Source: Sebastes aleutianus (lineage: Eukaryota; Chordata; Actinopteri; Perciformes; Sebastidae). From it: 64,000 nucleotides of DNA. The notes under the pieces are model-generated. The model searched no databases, was not told where the DNA came from, and was given only the letters and a program-made list of their open reading frames with translations. Both the position numbers and the translations under genes were made by a program. The DNA lies in assembly GCA_916700875.1 (NCBI GenBank), contig CAKAKS010000062.1:7094373-7158372 (forward strand). Reading direction: 5' to 3'. Positions 24,001 to 39,433 of the stretch are shown piece by piece; the stretch's first letter is position 1, and every line of letters begins with the position of its first letter.

Positions 24001-27000
24001 ACGAACAGCTGATTGTAACGTGAAAATAAACTTAGCGCACGGATCACGAATAACGGTCTCCTGGATGAAAGCATTGTGTTTGTTGGACCCATACACCTCA
24101 ATTCCCACCCGCCCTGTGTGTCTCTTTTGCTCTTTAAACTACCTGTGCGATCCAGTACCCATACTACCATACTATTTAGTATGCCAGAAAAAGATTTAGT
24201 ATGTCCCAATACATAGTATGTCAAATGCAGTATGCCAAAAATACCAGGATGTCCTACTGCATCTGGTTGCATTTTGCATAATGCAAGCCAGCATGCTTTT
24301 CTGGCTATTCTGACCCACAATCCTCTGCGCAGCAGATATATGAGCAAAAGGGTCAAAGGTCAAGATTCAATGTTATGATGAAGTAGTAGTATGTCCCAAT
24401 TGTAGGCGTACTACATGCAACAGTACATACTTTGTAAGGGCAGCTGTAGTATGTACTAAAAGTAAAAAAGAAAAAGTATGCGATTTGGAACACATCTTAC
24501 GTCACCACAGACCTATCTCTGAGCGTTTACTGTTGCCGTGGGTGGTTACATTGTTGTTAATTGAAAGCCTAGTGCGTTTCATACCGGTGCTAAAGGTTCC
24601 TAGTTGGTATCACACGGCGATGGACGTGACAAAGAGTATGAAAACCTAGCTATCTAACTAGCCAGACGCTATATGAGTCAAATTTAAGAACTTAATGCTT
24701 CGTCCACTTACTCGTCACAGCGAAGGAAAGCATGTCACACACAACAAGACATCTGTTGAGTCGTACAAGGAGCAAACCGTATGACCAACAATAATCCAAT
24801 GACATTTCTATCACATGAGTTTTGTTTCTTCTGGACCATTTGAGTTTTGCCTTTGTGAACGCAAACCAGTTCAGTTACAAAATTGAAACAATGTATTCCT
24901 CCTCGCATTGGTTCGATTGAGGAACCGGACCTTTAGGTGTGAACCCGCCCTTACAGTAAGTTGATGTTACTCTTACATTGTTACAGCTGTCATGTGGGAC
25001 AATGTACGAAATGAGTGTCTCTGTAAAAGAGCTTACTTAAAGGTCTTTCCCTGGACAAATTAAAGTGAAGCAGTGCAGGCTACTCCTCAGCTTGATTGAA
25101 TGTTCATTCTGCCCCCCGTTGCCAAGTGGCTCAACTTGTATCCAGAAAGAGTCAGTCTGGCGGTCTCTTCTCAGGTGCCAGGCTTCAGAGGGGGACATGA
25201 TGAGATGAGAATTAGCAGGCTGCTTGTGTTACAGTCATACGAACATGCGGTCATGTCAGCATCACTGTGGATCACGTCCCTCCGCAGCGAGCGTGTTCGC
25301 CTGCGGGTGCGGCTCACTTGCCACTCCCAGGAGTACTTAACATGCAACGCGATCCTGTCTGCATAATGACTTGACAATAAGCAACAACAACAACAGCTTC
25401 TCCCATGGTGACACCATCATGGGAACTACCTGCCATTTAGATTTTCTCTCACTAAACCTGACAGAAATTTGGGCTACGCCTATTTCACCTTACAAAAAAA
25501 AGAAAGTACATTAAAAAGGATAGAGGGTGCACGCTGTACAGATTGTAAAGACACGTTTGTAATATATAAGATTGCTTTGACTTGACTTGACTTGAACACT
25601 TCTAAATGATGCAGAGGAGAGTAGAAAGTTCAACCAGAGTCATTAGTGTCTGAAGTACAAAGAGAAAGTGGACTAAACACATCTAACTAAAGAAATATCC
25701 TGTCCAAACTGGATATATGGCAACTTAATCATGACTTATGTAAATAATTGCCTTTTAAATCAGTTTTCTGTAGCGCTGCAGCTCTCACTCCCTCTGGCTC
25801 GGTGCCCGAGATGAGTGATTTGGTTCCGCTCCAAACCGACGGCAGCCCTGTGATCTTTCATTACAAGCTGCACCTCTACTACGTCAAACCCTGCAGCCAC
25901 AGTCACAGCTCCAGAAATCTCACCAACATATGGAGTGTTCCCAGAGCTGTCAAAAAAACCTGCTTATACTTCCAAGTCACAGCAAAATGAAATATGAACA
26001 CCTGCGTAGCTTGTTACGTCTGTAAAAATCACATGGATTTGACAACAGATAGAAGAAGTGCTGCTTCACTGTGTCGTGAAGTCTCATCAGACGCTTAAAT
26101 AAATCTCTGGCGGCTTAAATACAAAAAGGGAAGACGAAGGAGACAGAGACTGATGACAACAAGAACAGATGTCTTTTAAATGGGTTAGGGACGAGATTGA
26201 ATTATTGCAAAATAGATTGTGCTACATAACGGCTGTGGATTTAGGTGGATTTATTGGGGGGAAAAAGAGACAGACAGAGCTGCGCTTTATGCTGATCTGT
26301 TGTGTGAACAATATGAAGTAAGAAAAACGAATTTGCCTAAATTCAAAACAGTAATAATTGATTCCTCAAATTTAAAATGACATACAGAATATTTCAGCAC
26401 TTGATGCTGAATACAGAAAGTCTAAGAAAATTAATCAGTGATGTTAAAATAACTGTGGGAGATAGCACAATCATTATTTTCTTTTCCCAAGAAAAAAAGA
26501 AATCTATGATCTCAAGCAAAATGTTCTAAATTATAATCAGCAATAAATTGCTATTTTTTTAAATAATACACACATTCGCTCCAGCTTTTCTTTGTGAATG
26601 TGAATGACAGGAAAGACTTCAATGGTGCAAAATTTAATTACTGATTAAATTGTCAATTTATAAGATATTCAGACCTTTTACTTTGTCTGCTTTAGTAAAA
26701 AAAGTGTTTGAGACAGTTTAAATGCATGAAAGAAAGAAAGAAAGAAAGAAATAGTTACAAACAAATAGGAGTCACATGCTCACCCTGGCGAAGTGCTCGG
26801 GGTCTCTCAGAAAGACAGTCCTCTCCTTAGCGATGCTGTTGCTATGGTAGAACTCCACCAGCTCGTTGAGCGAGGAAAAGACCTCGTCCCACACGTAGTA
26901 CTGACAGCAGCGATCCTGCAGCACCTTGAAATGCTGAACATGATCCCCATAACTGCAAAAGAAACACAGAAGGAGAAGTTTAACATGATTTCTCATCTTA

Positions 27001-30000
27001 AATGAGCAGCTGTCGTGAGTTGTTATAGAATGACAATTAATACCAATCACTAAATCACAGATGTTAAAATACAAACTCCTAACTCACTGGTACTGCTTCA
27101 ACCTCATAATAAAACTTTTAATATCTGTTTGACCATATAAAATGAAATAGAAGTATGCCACTGCAGCAGCAGATGGGTGGATACTTTAGGAGAAACTGTC
27201 CAGTATATATAGTAGCCGTGTCATGTGTGCCATGGCATGAGTGGTGTGTGCGGTGAAGTAGCATCTGTCTTGAGCATGTTGTTGCAACCTCACAATGATT
27301 AGCACCAGTGGGGACCGACAGACATAATCATCTTTCCTGGGTCATCAGTGTTTTTTTGCACACAATCAATTTGGACCAGCTTTGGGTTGATACCAACAGT
27401 CTTGGCCTTTAGTCCTCAAAGCCGCCCCTTTAACTCCACAGCTGTCAGCTGTTGGGGCTGGCGTGCATTCAGTGATGTCTTCTTCATTTTGTCTCCTCAA
27501 AAAACAAACTGGAGTCACCACTCATTTCTTATTTTATTTTATTTCAATTAAATCCTTTTTTAACCATGAGAGATGAGACGACATAAAACACACAAAACAA
27601 GAGTGGACAAATTCAACATTCGTCTTTTCGTGCAACCGGGCTGTATGAAGAGAAAACCCACATTGATGCAAATTCTAAATCAATATAATTAGTAGAGAAC
27701 GGAGGCAATTACTAGTAGAGTCTTTTTTTTATTGTGTGTGAGTAATATTTTGGAATTAAATGAGCAGACAATGACATTTATGTGGGCTACTCTGTGGGTC
27801 TGGGGGATTCTGTGCAAAGCGAGATGATGTCAAACCAAATACCCATTTAGATGTGAATCATTTATAACACAGTATAATGTGTTACATCACACGTGTATCA
27901 TATCCTATTTTGATGAATACAGGGTTGCTAAGAGAGTAAAATCATTTAGCGTAGCTCAAAATAAAGCCACATAATGGCACAAACAAAAATAGCCACAGTG
28001 TTGTAGTGTGTGCCTTGTTGTTGTGATTAAAAGAGTTTGGCCAGTATTTATTGGCAATCATACCTGCTCCCCTATCCTGCTCTGTGCTGGTTGCTAAGTA
28101 ACTTGCCAGCTTTATCTTTAGAAATCTGGACACCTCACCGTGATCACACGGTTATATAACTGCATCCAATACGCAGCGGAAGTCAATGCAACTCCCCCAT
28201 ATTTCTAAACACATCTCACAAGTAGGTGTGTGGGGGGCTTATGTTAATGATGGTTAAATCTCTTTTGTTTGGGGAAAAAGATAACGCCGTAGAGGAAACA
28301 GCGTTCTTTTTTTGTGACATCGTTGGTGTCTATTAAAATAAAGCATATTCTTCCTATAAATGACACGCCCCGCTCCAGAATATATGGTTTCAACTCAACG
28401 AACTCCTCCTCTATCTAGTCCGACTGGCGCCGCTCCAAGCTGGGAGAAAGTAAATGAGCGTCGGCTTGTTTCAGGCAGAATTCCTTTCTCTATTCAGACG
28501 CTGAGCTCCATGAACAAGCGGGGCTGACTCCCCGATGACTGGATGGCATTCAGCTACACCTCCACCCTGCCCTTCTTTCTCTGCCTTCTCCGTTTCACTC
28601 TCTGTGCCCTCGTTTCCCTCTTCTCACCCTCCGTCAGTCTCCCAAAAATAATGATGAATTGTAGTGTTTTGAGACGAAAAACATTAATTCAAGCCAAATG
28701 TAAAGTTTTTTGGTACTTATTTTTGGATTGACACTGTACCAGCCTTTGTGGTCTTTGAACAGTGACTCATACTGTCTGTCTTTTCCTTTGCCTTTGGGTC
28801 TGTATTCTGCTCTGTGTTGCTCTCCCTCTTCTCTATTATCTGACTTCTATCTAACTTTTCCCTCCCTATCGCAGCTCCTCTTGTTATCTGCTCCAGTCTG
28901 TCTCCGTCGCCCTCTCTATCCCTCCACTGACTCACACACACCAAACTGTGATCTTCTCTGTGAATGATCTCTATCAGCCCCGTCACTGTCCCCAGTCGTC
29001 TGACGCCATCTGCTGCGCCCTACTGGTTGGGCTTTGTTACTGCCGCCAGCTGTGCAGCTGTTTGTCTGCAGCGAGACAAAACATTGGTACCTGGGCCAGC
29101 ACCCTCACCGGATAGGAGAGTGGATGACAAAGAATGAATAAGGAGAGTTTAGATTGTGTGGAGGTGGAGATTAAAGACAGGATGTAGGCAGGTCAAGGAC
29201 TTTCCCTTTAGGGGATTCACAACAATGTAATGTAGAATGAAACACACCAAGTACACAGAAGGAAGGAAACGGGAAACAAGACTTCATTTTGAGCTGTGCT
29301 GTAGCCTGTTCACCACATCTAGTTTATATTTCCTGCAGCTGTTATGTAATAGTAACAATGCCATGTCCAACATGCGTTTTTTGTTTGTTTTGTGTCAATT
29401 TTAAAGTGCAAAAAATTCCCTATCAAACCCAGTTTATATTTATCTGTTGTCCTGACTTACAAAACTGCTCCAGATAAAAAAAACATGAGTATACAGCTTG
29501 ACACCAGGGCTGCACAGTTAATCGAATATTAGTTAGTTAGTTCACAATTTTGGCTTCCCCCAATTAAATGAACATGATCGTTTGCGAGGTCGATGTTTAA
29601 AATTCGTGCTCCGCTCATAGAAAACTCCGCTGCATATCAAATCAAGTGCTTCCTAAACTAACAGCCAGCCACCAGGGGTTTGGGCTTCACTTTTGGGGAG
29701 CTGTCATGCCGCATCCGTGCGCACCCTGCAGTGGCAGCCCATGAAAATCTTTCCTGATTGTCGTGGCTGTACTGTATATTACTCGTTTTGCCGTCTGCTC
29801 TCGATTGTATAAAAAATACACTGAATTAAGGTGAAGAATAACCTTATTTGAAGTCTTGGTAATTAGCAGGAATGTAGCCAAGCACAACATGAAAGTGAAA
29901 GCAGTGCTCTGTTGATTTAATTTTGGGTAAAAAATGTTTTTATTTTGCTTCCAGGAGATGCACTGTGAATAAGGAGCAGTCTTATTTCGATGCAAAGATT

Positions 30001-31771
30001 TGTACATTAGCAGGAATGTGGCACAACATGGACGTGAAAGCTGGGCTCTGTTTATTTAAATGTGAAATTGCAATGAAAATATTTTGTCCCTAAAATCAAT
30101 GAATAATCATGATAAATAATTGTAATCGTGATTATCATTTTGGCCATAATCGTGCAGCCCTTACTTGAAGGCAATGTTTATCAGGGGGTTAGCCATATTG
30201 GCTGGAAACTGGAGATTTCCATTTCCTCCGGTGGTTGTGTATACAGATTGACCTTAAGTAGAGGATAACATAATGCATGCAGCCACACACACACAAACTC
30301 TGGTATGAGAACTCTAATCTCACTCAATGCACAATGCGATAAAGATGAAATAGAAAGTTAGAAGGATGGATTAGCTGTTTTCAAGTTTTACAAGTTGGTT
30401 TTCACACGGTGCTAAAAGGAAAGTTTTTCCAGAAAATGGACAGATCTTTGGCAAACTAATGGCTGTTAATATATAACGGATTTACATTGAAACTCTGCAC
30501 GAGCTACCATTATTTTAGACTGGCAGCTAGATGTATGACTGTATTATACAAGACATGAAAAAGACAAAAATCCCTCTCAAAAACTGATGTGACATATTTC
30601 ATCTTGAATTGTGCACATCAAAATCTACATGTTGTGTCAGCAGAGAAAAATATCTAACTAAATATTCCTGCAGCGTCTCCGTACAGCTGACCAGAATCGC
30701 TTCAAATATTTATTGAACAACACTTAAACTACAACATCACATCTTCACGCTCAATTTGCCCTGCGGCACAAAACACCACTCCACCTCTATACCGCTGGAG
30801 TAAACGAATGCACTTCGTTCAATTTAAGAGCAAACCTTGGGACGATTACAGAAAACAATCATAATATTGAAATCCAAACCACCGCTTCATCCCACTGAAC
30901 ACCTTCTCAGGTGGAGATAAATTATAACACGTAAATTCCCAGTAGCTTATAGATCATTTATCACCTCCTACACACTATTATGAGGTCGTATGAACAATGG
31001 GAAGTTAATGATAGTGTTTTTACAAACTTCATTTGACTTTTGCTTATATTGGTGTGCGGTTTACATCATTACTGATGACTAAGAGGGCAACGAACACATT
31101 GTGGTAAACACAAACTCCCAATTTTTATGAACAGTTACCAGCAGTGGGTTGTAAAAGTGAACACTTTAAAGAGGAAGGAGAAGGAGGATGAGAGAGAACA
31201 GATGTAATGCTGCAGCTATATCAGTGTTAGGTGATGTCATGTAGACGTTTTTATTAATTATTACCCAGAGACATCAGGGAAGCAGCGTGCATAACACAGA
31301 CAGCATCTGTCTCAACTTGATCACACACACACACACACACACCAACACTCCAAGTGCCCTCTCATCTCCCTGATCCAGTGTAATTAAGGCCCACAGCGAT
31401 AGCGAGATTATTTTCTTTTTCTAACTAAAAGGAAGCGGGTGAGAGAGAGATTAAGAGAGAATGAGAATGAGAATGAGAGAAAATGAAATAGATGTAGAGA
31501 TAGAAATGCACAGAGAGAGATATACTGTAGATGAGGACAGAGGTTATTTATAAACTTTTACTCTATGCCAGCACAATTTAAGATGCGTGAAGGTCATCCG
31601 TCCGTCTTTTCGCTCGACTTTCTCTCCATCAATCTGGTCTCACTTCCCTGTTCTCTCATCCTGCCAACCCCCCTTCTCTAATCTGCTGTTCGGTTTCTAA
31701 ACCGCTGCAGATGTCTGGAATACTTCACACAGCCGCGCTGACACCTCCAGCTGTCAATTTAACTCTGTGTG

Positions 31772-31807
<36 letters not shown>

Positions 31808-34800
31808 AGTAACTGATGGTCGTGTCAAGGAGTTATCAGAGTGTGTGTCAGCCCATGTGCTTTCTGCAAAATCACCGATTACATCAGCTGTGTCTGTCAG
31901 TGCGAGTATATCGTTATCTCATGTATCATAAACTGAGCGTATATAGTGTGCATGGGTGTGATTTTGTAAAAGTGTGTGTAAGTGAGTGAGAGGTTTCAGC
32001 TCCTCCTGCAGCGTCAATAAATATTCGCCATCACCTGTTTTGATCGATGGTTGAGGATAGAGGGAGGTAGTGTGTGTGTGAAGGTGCAAAGAAGGAAGGG
32101 AAGAATGATAAAAGATGTTTGGTGGAGAGGGAGGCAATTTAGTCCAAAGTGTGTTGACGGTTCAATAAGGAGCCTTTCAGATGGAGATGATATGGGCCTG
32201 AGTCAGTTATCTTCATAAATAAAACAACCACCAAACACTGATTATACCATAGACTGTATATAAAGATGGACGACGCGTCTCCACTTCCTCCCACTGAGCA
32301 GAAGTGAAGCCAAAATATCGTGGATACAGGAGCTGAAATTTTTAGATTTTGACGTCATTTGGAGCCAGAGTCTGCGCAGTGGTGATCGGGCGATGGAGCC
32401 ACGGTATCGAGGGTCACCTGCCCGAACCAACCGCAGCTTGTCAGCGAGAGAGACTCACAGCTGCCGATCATGACGTCTCACCCCCTTGTTATGGCATCAA
32501 ATAACTAATTAAAGCCAAACTTGTCCGAAAAATGAACACTTGTACATACATCAGCGTGATAGGAACTACCTAAAATGACAGAAACCATCTTTTTGAAAAC
32601 TGTATTTGATGTGTACTTTGAATATTTAGTTTGGCCCATGTCCTGTCAGCTAACATGGAGGGGGCAGGACTTATAACCTATGCTGCAACCAGCCACCAGG
32701 GGGGCAAGCGAGTTGTTTTGGCTTCACTTTTGGGGAGCTGTCATGTCATCCATCTTTATATACAGTCTGTGGATTATACTTAGAAAAGCACAAATTAGTT
32801 TTTTGCTTGTGAAAATATAACTTGAATCATTTTCATGTTTCATACTGTGAATTTAAACCATGTAGTCATTTGTGTTGGCCTGAAAATTCGAATAAGCTGA
32901 AATGATTGGTTCAGACGAGAGCTGTTGTCATTGGTTGAGATACATTTCAGCAGGCCGAGCCCATAGCAGTAACTGGCAATAAATGAATTCCTGTAATAAA
33001 TATAGATTTATAGTTATATAATCTCAGAGCCAGAGATGCTTCAAGGAAAGAGATAATCTAATCGGTTTAGTTAAATCTCAACAGTGCCACAGCTTTTCTA
33101 GCTTAGTAACATTAGGCTAACAAACCCTCAGGCTAGGCTTAAGCTACAGAGGTAAATGACTTAAGCGAGGCAAAAATGTACTACTGACTTGAAGCACTTT
33201 TGCAGTCTCGTTCAACATTACAAAATTACATTTTCTACTTTACTTATCCTGCCAAGCTGACTTTCCAAGTTCAGACTAGCCAAACCAGCCTGTAGCGATT
33301 TGGATACGCCAGTTAGCAATGCGACATTCTAATATTTTATATTTGTCAACATGCAAACCCTGTGAAAACAGCTTACACATTTTTTTAGGCTGCTGTATAT
33401 GACAAATTCTTAAAAAAAATAGTTTGACACTTTGTGAATTATCCCTGTTTCCAGTCTTTGTGCTAAGCTAAGCTAACCTGCTGCTAGCTTTGTATTTAGC
33501 GTACAGACACGAGAGTGATAGGCTATCAGTCGGCTTATCTAACTCAGCAAAAAAAAGCGAGTAAGATTATTTTAAATGGCAAAGTATTCCTTTAAACTAG
33601 TCAAATGTTTTGCTATGGGGATGCAAATCAAACATTTTCTTAAAGCTACGTCTGTCTTTTCTCAAAATATCAAACTCTTCCTTTAAGTTGGTATCATGTA
33701 CTGTAATAAATGCTGTAGACTCGAACTAAAGTCTGTTATATGAAGACCTTTAAGGCTAAACAAAATCATGCACTGATGATTTTATGATTGCTTTTTTAAA
33801 ATAGGCCTACTGGGGGCTTTTACAAAACTTTTTATGAACCACTACGTCACTAGATCCAGAAGAGAAAAGGACACAGAGAAAAGTCAGAGGACAGAGTATA
33901 AGGATAGAATAAAATGAGGAAAAAATGGAATAAAAAACAAACGGAGAAAAGAAAGGAAGAGGCCCTCTGGAGGGTTTATTTCCCAAAGGACTGGCTGGTT
34001 TTATTTCAGCTCCACTGCCAATATGAGAAAACAGAAAAAGTTAAATCATGCACCCGCCATAAGCTCTTCCTCCTCCTGTCTGTTTTATCTGCAGCTGCTG
34101 CTCGCTCTTGCCCCCTGTCTCTCTTCATCTCTCCTTATATTCCCCCTTCTTCTCTCTATATCTCTCTGTATTTATGTCTCTGTCTCGCTCGAGTCTCTCT
34201 AGATTGTGTTTTGGTCACTGAACTGTGGTATTCAATTGGTGCCACTCAGGTGTGGTGTAAAGCAGTGAAAGCCTAACTGGACAATTGATAAAAAAAGGAG
34301 ATCAGTGCACTTTTCTTTTAGTTCCAAAACTAGTAGCAGTGATTAAAATATAACAAAATAGAATAGACATAATAGTTTTTCCATGGTTTCTACAAATGTT
34401 GGCACAGATGTCTTCATTGGGGATATTTCCAAACCCTCCAGCACCCTTTCTGAGTGTAAGATGAGAAGATCGATACCACTCTCCTTTAGAGGCGATGGAA
34501 GGTAAATTTTGTTACTTTCAGACAGAGCCAGGCTGTTTCTACCTGTTTTCAGTGTTTGTTCTAAGCTAAGCAAATAAATTAGGTGTTGATCTTCCCATCT
34601 GACTCGCCACCAGAAATAAGAGTATTTCTCAAAAATGTCAACTATTGCTTCAGTGGCTTGGAGGTGCATAGATCAACTTTGAATTGAAAGGCGAATTTCA
34701 CCTGAAGAAAATGAAGCTAATTGCTGTCTGCATCGTATATTTATTCCCAAATGGTGTTACATAACTTTACTGACTCAATTCTTCACTCTGTCATGCAATT

Positions 34801-37800
34801 CTTTTCCACATTTCCCCCCCCCATACATTTATTACTAAACTAAACTATTTCACTTTTATCTGAGGGTCATCAGAAAGTGATGACATTCATAGGACGCTGA
34901 ACCTGCAGCGTGTTACTTAATGCTCAAAGAAGATTATGTATAGCTGTAAAATAAGCACAGCCTATAAAGGGTCAGTTCCCTTTATGCTTCCTCTTCGGAG
35001 TAATGGCCCTGATAAGAGAGTAATGATGACAAGGAAGCAGCTGAATGAATGGCCCGATTCAGCAGTTTGGCTGTATGAGCCATCATCAGCCACTGGCAGC
35101 ATGAGTCGGTGATATCTAAGGCCCTGTCAAAAATGGTGGCATCCGTTCCACACTGAAGTGCAACAACAACCATATAGACAAACGGCAATGAAAGCAACAG
35201 TTTTCCCTTTTTCACAGTAGGAGATGCTGCTGGGTGGCCAGGAGGATTTTTACTGTGGCTGAAAATGTTGACGTAAAGTGGACATAAGGTTAAGAAAACA
35301 GACGTTTCAAATATATCTATTAGGGCTGTCAACGGTAATGCCACTAATTTCTTTAACACAACTTGCGATCTTTAGGTTGTAGCAGGCTCAGTTTTAAAGC
35401 TAGAGTGAAGATACTGGCATCGCGAAGGAGGCTAAAAAACGCAGCAAACTTGCACTTAATTTTGGCAAAGAAAAACTGGCATGTCCATTTTCAAAGGGGT
35501 CCCTTGACCTCTGACCTCAAGTTATGTGAATGAAAATGGGTTCTATGGGTACCCACGAGTCTCCCCTTTACAGACATGCCCACTTTATGATAATCACATG
35601 CAGTTTCGGGCAAGTCATAGTCAAGTCAGCACACTGACAGCTGTTGTTGCCTGTTGGGCTTGAGTTTGCCATGTTATGATTTTAGCATATTTCTTATGCT
35701 AAATGCAGTACCTGTGAGGGTTTCTGGACAATATTTGTCATTGTTTTGTGTTGTTAATTGATTTCCAATGATAAATATATACATACATTTGCATAAAGCA
35801 GCATATTTGTTCACTCCAATGTTGATAAGAGTATTAAATACTTGACAAATCTCCCTTTAAGGTACATTTTGAACAGATAAAAAAATGTGTGATTAATTTG
35901 CGATTAATCGCGATTAACTATGGACAATCATGCGATTAAGATAAGATAAGATAAGATAAGATAAGATAATCCTTTATTAGTCCCGCAGTGGGGAAATTTG
36001 CAGTGTACAGCAGCAAAGGGGATAGTGCAAAAAACAAGATGCATCAGCTAACACAGTAAAAAAGAGCTAAACAAAGTGTAACAAAATATGAACCATTTAA
36101 ATAGAAGGAAGTATAAAAATAGGAGCGGTATATACAGTATTGACAATAAACAGACTATTAACAAAATTAACTGCATTTAAATATGAATCGATTGACAGCC
36201 CTAATATCTATCTAAGTTAACACACATTTGGATAAAACAATGTTCACAGGAAAATCAAGTGTTGTGTGTGTATGTGTGTGTGTGTTTGTGTGTATGCGTG
36301 GGCTGACCACCATACTGTTCAAATAACAATGTGTCAAAAGCACATGTAGGACTGTGCTGCGGTGAAGCAACCTTGAACTCTATCACCCGACAAGACATCC
36401 AGCCATCAAAAAAAAGTGGTGTCTGCTCTTACAGTTCGACTGAAAGAAAATACAAAAAAATAAACATTTGGTACCGTTTCAAGGAGAAAATGAAGCCCAA
36501 GCCCTTGATAAACAAAATGACCACACAACTAAAATAATTGTGTTGCAGCTATATTGTTATATAATATTGTGTTGTTTAGATTATTCTCGGTTGTATCCGT
36601 TTTCCCCCCCCAATGTGCACCGTCTGCTTACAGATTTCCTAGAGTGTCTTTTGATGACTCACAGAGACGGCTGTTGCGTTCAGCTGTGAGTTTTATGTGT
36701 AGGTGGAAGGACTGATATTGATAGTGATTGTGGCAGAGTGTGAACAAGGAAGTGAGATTTTCCATTTGAGAAAAAGTGAAAGTTATGTCCCTTGTCAGCG
36801 AGAGTCTGAAAAATACCCCACCAACAAAAAAACACAAATGCAACATGCTGCCTTTTAACTATGCTGATGTACCTCGGCTCTGTTTCTTCAGACGTTTCTT
36901 CGTGTTTTTCAAACTACATCTATATTACAGCGTTGTGGAAGACTCAGAAAAGACAAAAACGCATCCTTTGGGTGAATCTGCTGCTGCTGAGTCAAAGAGA
37001 TCTGTGAAAGCCCAGCTAAGCAAAATGGATTCCTCATCTCTCTCTATAAAAGTCTAGGTTGGCATCACTTTGCTCCACTTTCCAAAAATAAGCTACTAAA
37101 TAACCCATTGGGACAGTTTCACTGGCATAGTCTGAAGCTATAGTCCCCAGCCACGTATTCTTTCGTAAGCACCTTTTCTGAAAGTATTGTGAACAGAAAC
37201 TGTACTTAAAGAAAATCCCCTCTAGTCCGTTTTTGGACAATAAATCTCTCAAAAAGCTTTTATGACAGTGAAGATTGATCACATTAAAGATCCCCAGTCA
37301 GAATCGCTGTTGAAGATTCGTCCTTGTTATATTTTTTGAAAGGTTTTAGAAACTTGCGGGACGTTTGCATTCTACATCGTCAGCTACTTTATTGGCTACT
37401 TCCTAGGGATGTAAGAAAATATGGATACACTTGAGTATCGCGATAGTATGTTGATATTATTATGTTGTGTTGATTTTAATTAATAGTTTACATGCAAAGA
37501 TTCATATCAGACAGTGGTTCATTTTGTGTTGTGTTTTGATGTTAAAGTAAACTTTTTTTTATTCAGATTTTATGCATATGGCAGCGTGTTCTTTATACTA
37601 CCAGTTTTCCTAAAATTACATTTAAAAAATTGCAATATATCTCCTTGCTTAGAGTATCGCAATATATTGCAATATATTGAATTGTAACCCCTGTTTCATG
37701 ATATGTATTGTATCGCCAGATTCTTGCCAATACACAGCCCTCCAGTATATTCTTATACAATCAATAAGCCTACAAATAAATACATAAATAATTAAAAGAT

Positions 37801-39383
37801 TGATTTAATTCAATCACTGCCCAATGAAAACCATGTATCTTCAAATTTGGTGATTAAAGTTGAGGATTAAGTATTCCTTTATGGCTTGAGAAACTGATCC
37901 TACCTCTTTGGCTGAAGAAAGCTTTTGAAACCTGTTAATTACCTGATTATCTGAAAATTGCATCATCACCCAGACCTCAGTATTTGTAAAACCCTGGCTA
38001 TGGCCTGATCCCCAGTGTGCATTTCTCATAATAGGATTGGATTGGATTGATAAACCAGGCTGCTATGTTCCATAACCCATTAACAGCTTTCTGATGCTTC
38101 ATTACTTTTTTTTTCTAGTTGGAAATGAAGCCTGAGAAATGCAACTCCTGAACTAATTACCACAAAACGACATGTCATGGTGTGGTTTGTATATCTTACG
38201 AAAAGTTATTTCTCATTTTTCATGCGTTTTCATACGAATGTCCAGCAACACGTGTCAATTTCTGCTTGTTACATGCATGCAGTCTTTTCAAAATAAACTT
38301 CTGTCTGCACAGGAAACAACTTCCTTAGGTTTAGGTAACAAAACTACTTAGTAAGGTTTAGGAAAATATCGACTTGGTTAGGTTTAGGCAACAAAACTGC
38401 TTAGTTAGGTTTAGAAAAAGATCACGGTTTTGGTTAAAATAACTACGGAAGTGGCGTAACTTAAGTATGGAAGTTAAATCACAAATAATACACTGTGACT
38501 TCACCTCCTCCCTACATGGTGTTTATACAACCTAGTTCATTACGTGGATTACATACTCATTGATTTCGTGGGATACAAACAAATTACAGTGCATTACTTT
38601 TCGTAGGTTTTGCTTCGAACACTGTATGAGAACAACCTGCATAGTGACACCGAATCCAAACATCCTTACACCATGGAATACTTCCATAATGGACTTAAAG
38701 GTGCATTCATGCCGATGAGAATGAATCACGGGGCCTCTCCTTGACTTTAAAGTGACAATTAAAACTTTTCATCACAACCAAATTATCCAAGTAAGGGATA
38801 TTATACAGCGATGCCGGTCATTGTTCAGTCAAACCCCGACAGGGCGACGCAGGGAGGGGTCTGAAGGGGTTTACTTTACAACAATGACTCCCTAGTTGTA
38901 CATTATCCCGTTTATTACAAAGCTACTTACTAAAGAAATTCCTAATTTGACACTAAAACGGTCCGCCAGAACTGTGCCTATAGCAACGGCCTGTTATACA
39001 TAGCAACGGTCTGCTATAAAGAACTAACAGACACCGTGATTGACCAATCAGAAGGGAGTATTCGACAAAGCCGTGGAATAAGTAATAATAACTGGAGGGG
39101 AAACTGACCCTAAGATGTTCATTTCAATGAAAACACCACATATTTATATTTTAACGTTATACCACATTCACAGTGTTGCATGATCTCTAACTTCACCGGC
39201 AGGTTTTCAGTAAATTAAAGGATCAAAGTCCCTTTTTGGCTTCGTTCATTTGTGGCTGTGAAAGTGGATCTGATTTTCACGGACTGACGTCAAAGCCGGA
39301 CTGAGCTGAGCCGGGGCCGAAGTATCCACAGTTACTGCTGTCAGGACGTCTCCTCTGACAGGGGAGCTGTCAGCACACAACGA

Positions 39384-39433
<50 letters not shown>

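Noticed and set aside
23916..24356. A 146-codon minus-strand frame
   Set aside because: It runs across the junction of two mobile elements, so it is not a gene.
34982..35359. A 125-codon minus-strand frame
   Set aside because: Its beginning lies in the hAT-like element at 35321, and the rest shows no domain. Probably chance.
38328..38425. A possible telomere-like array (GGTTAGGTTTAGG units)
   Set aside because: The units are long, only three in number and imperfect. They are interior to a dispersed inverted-repeat element.
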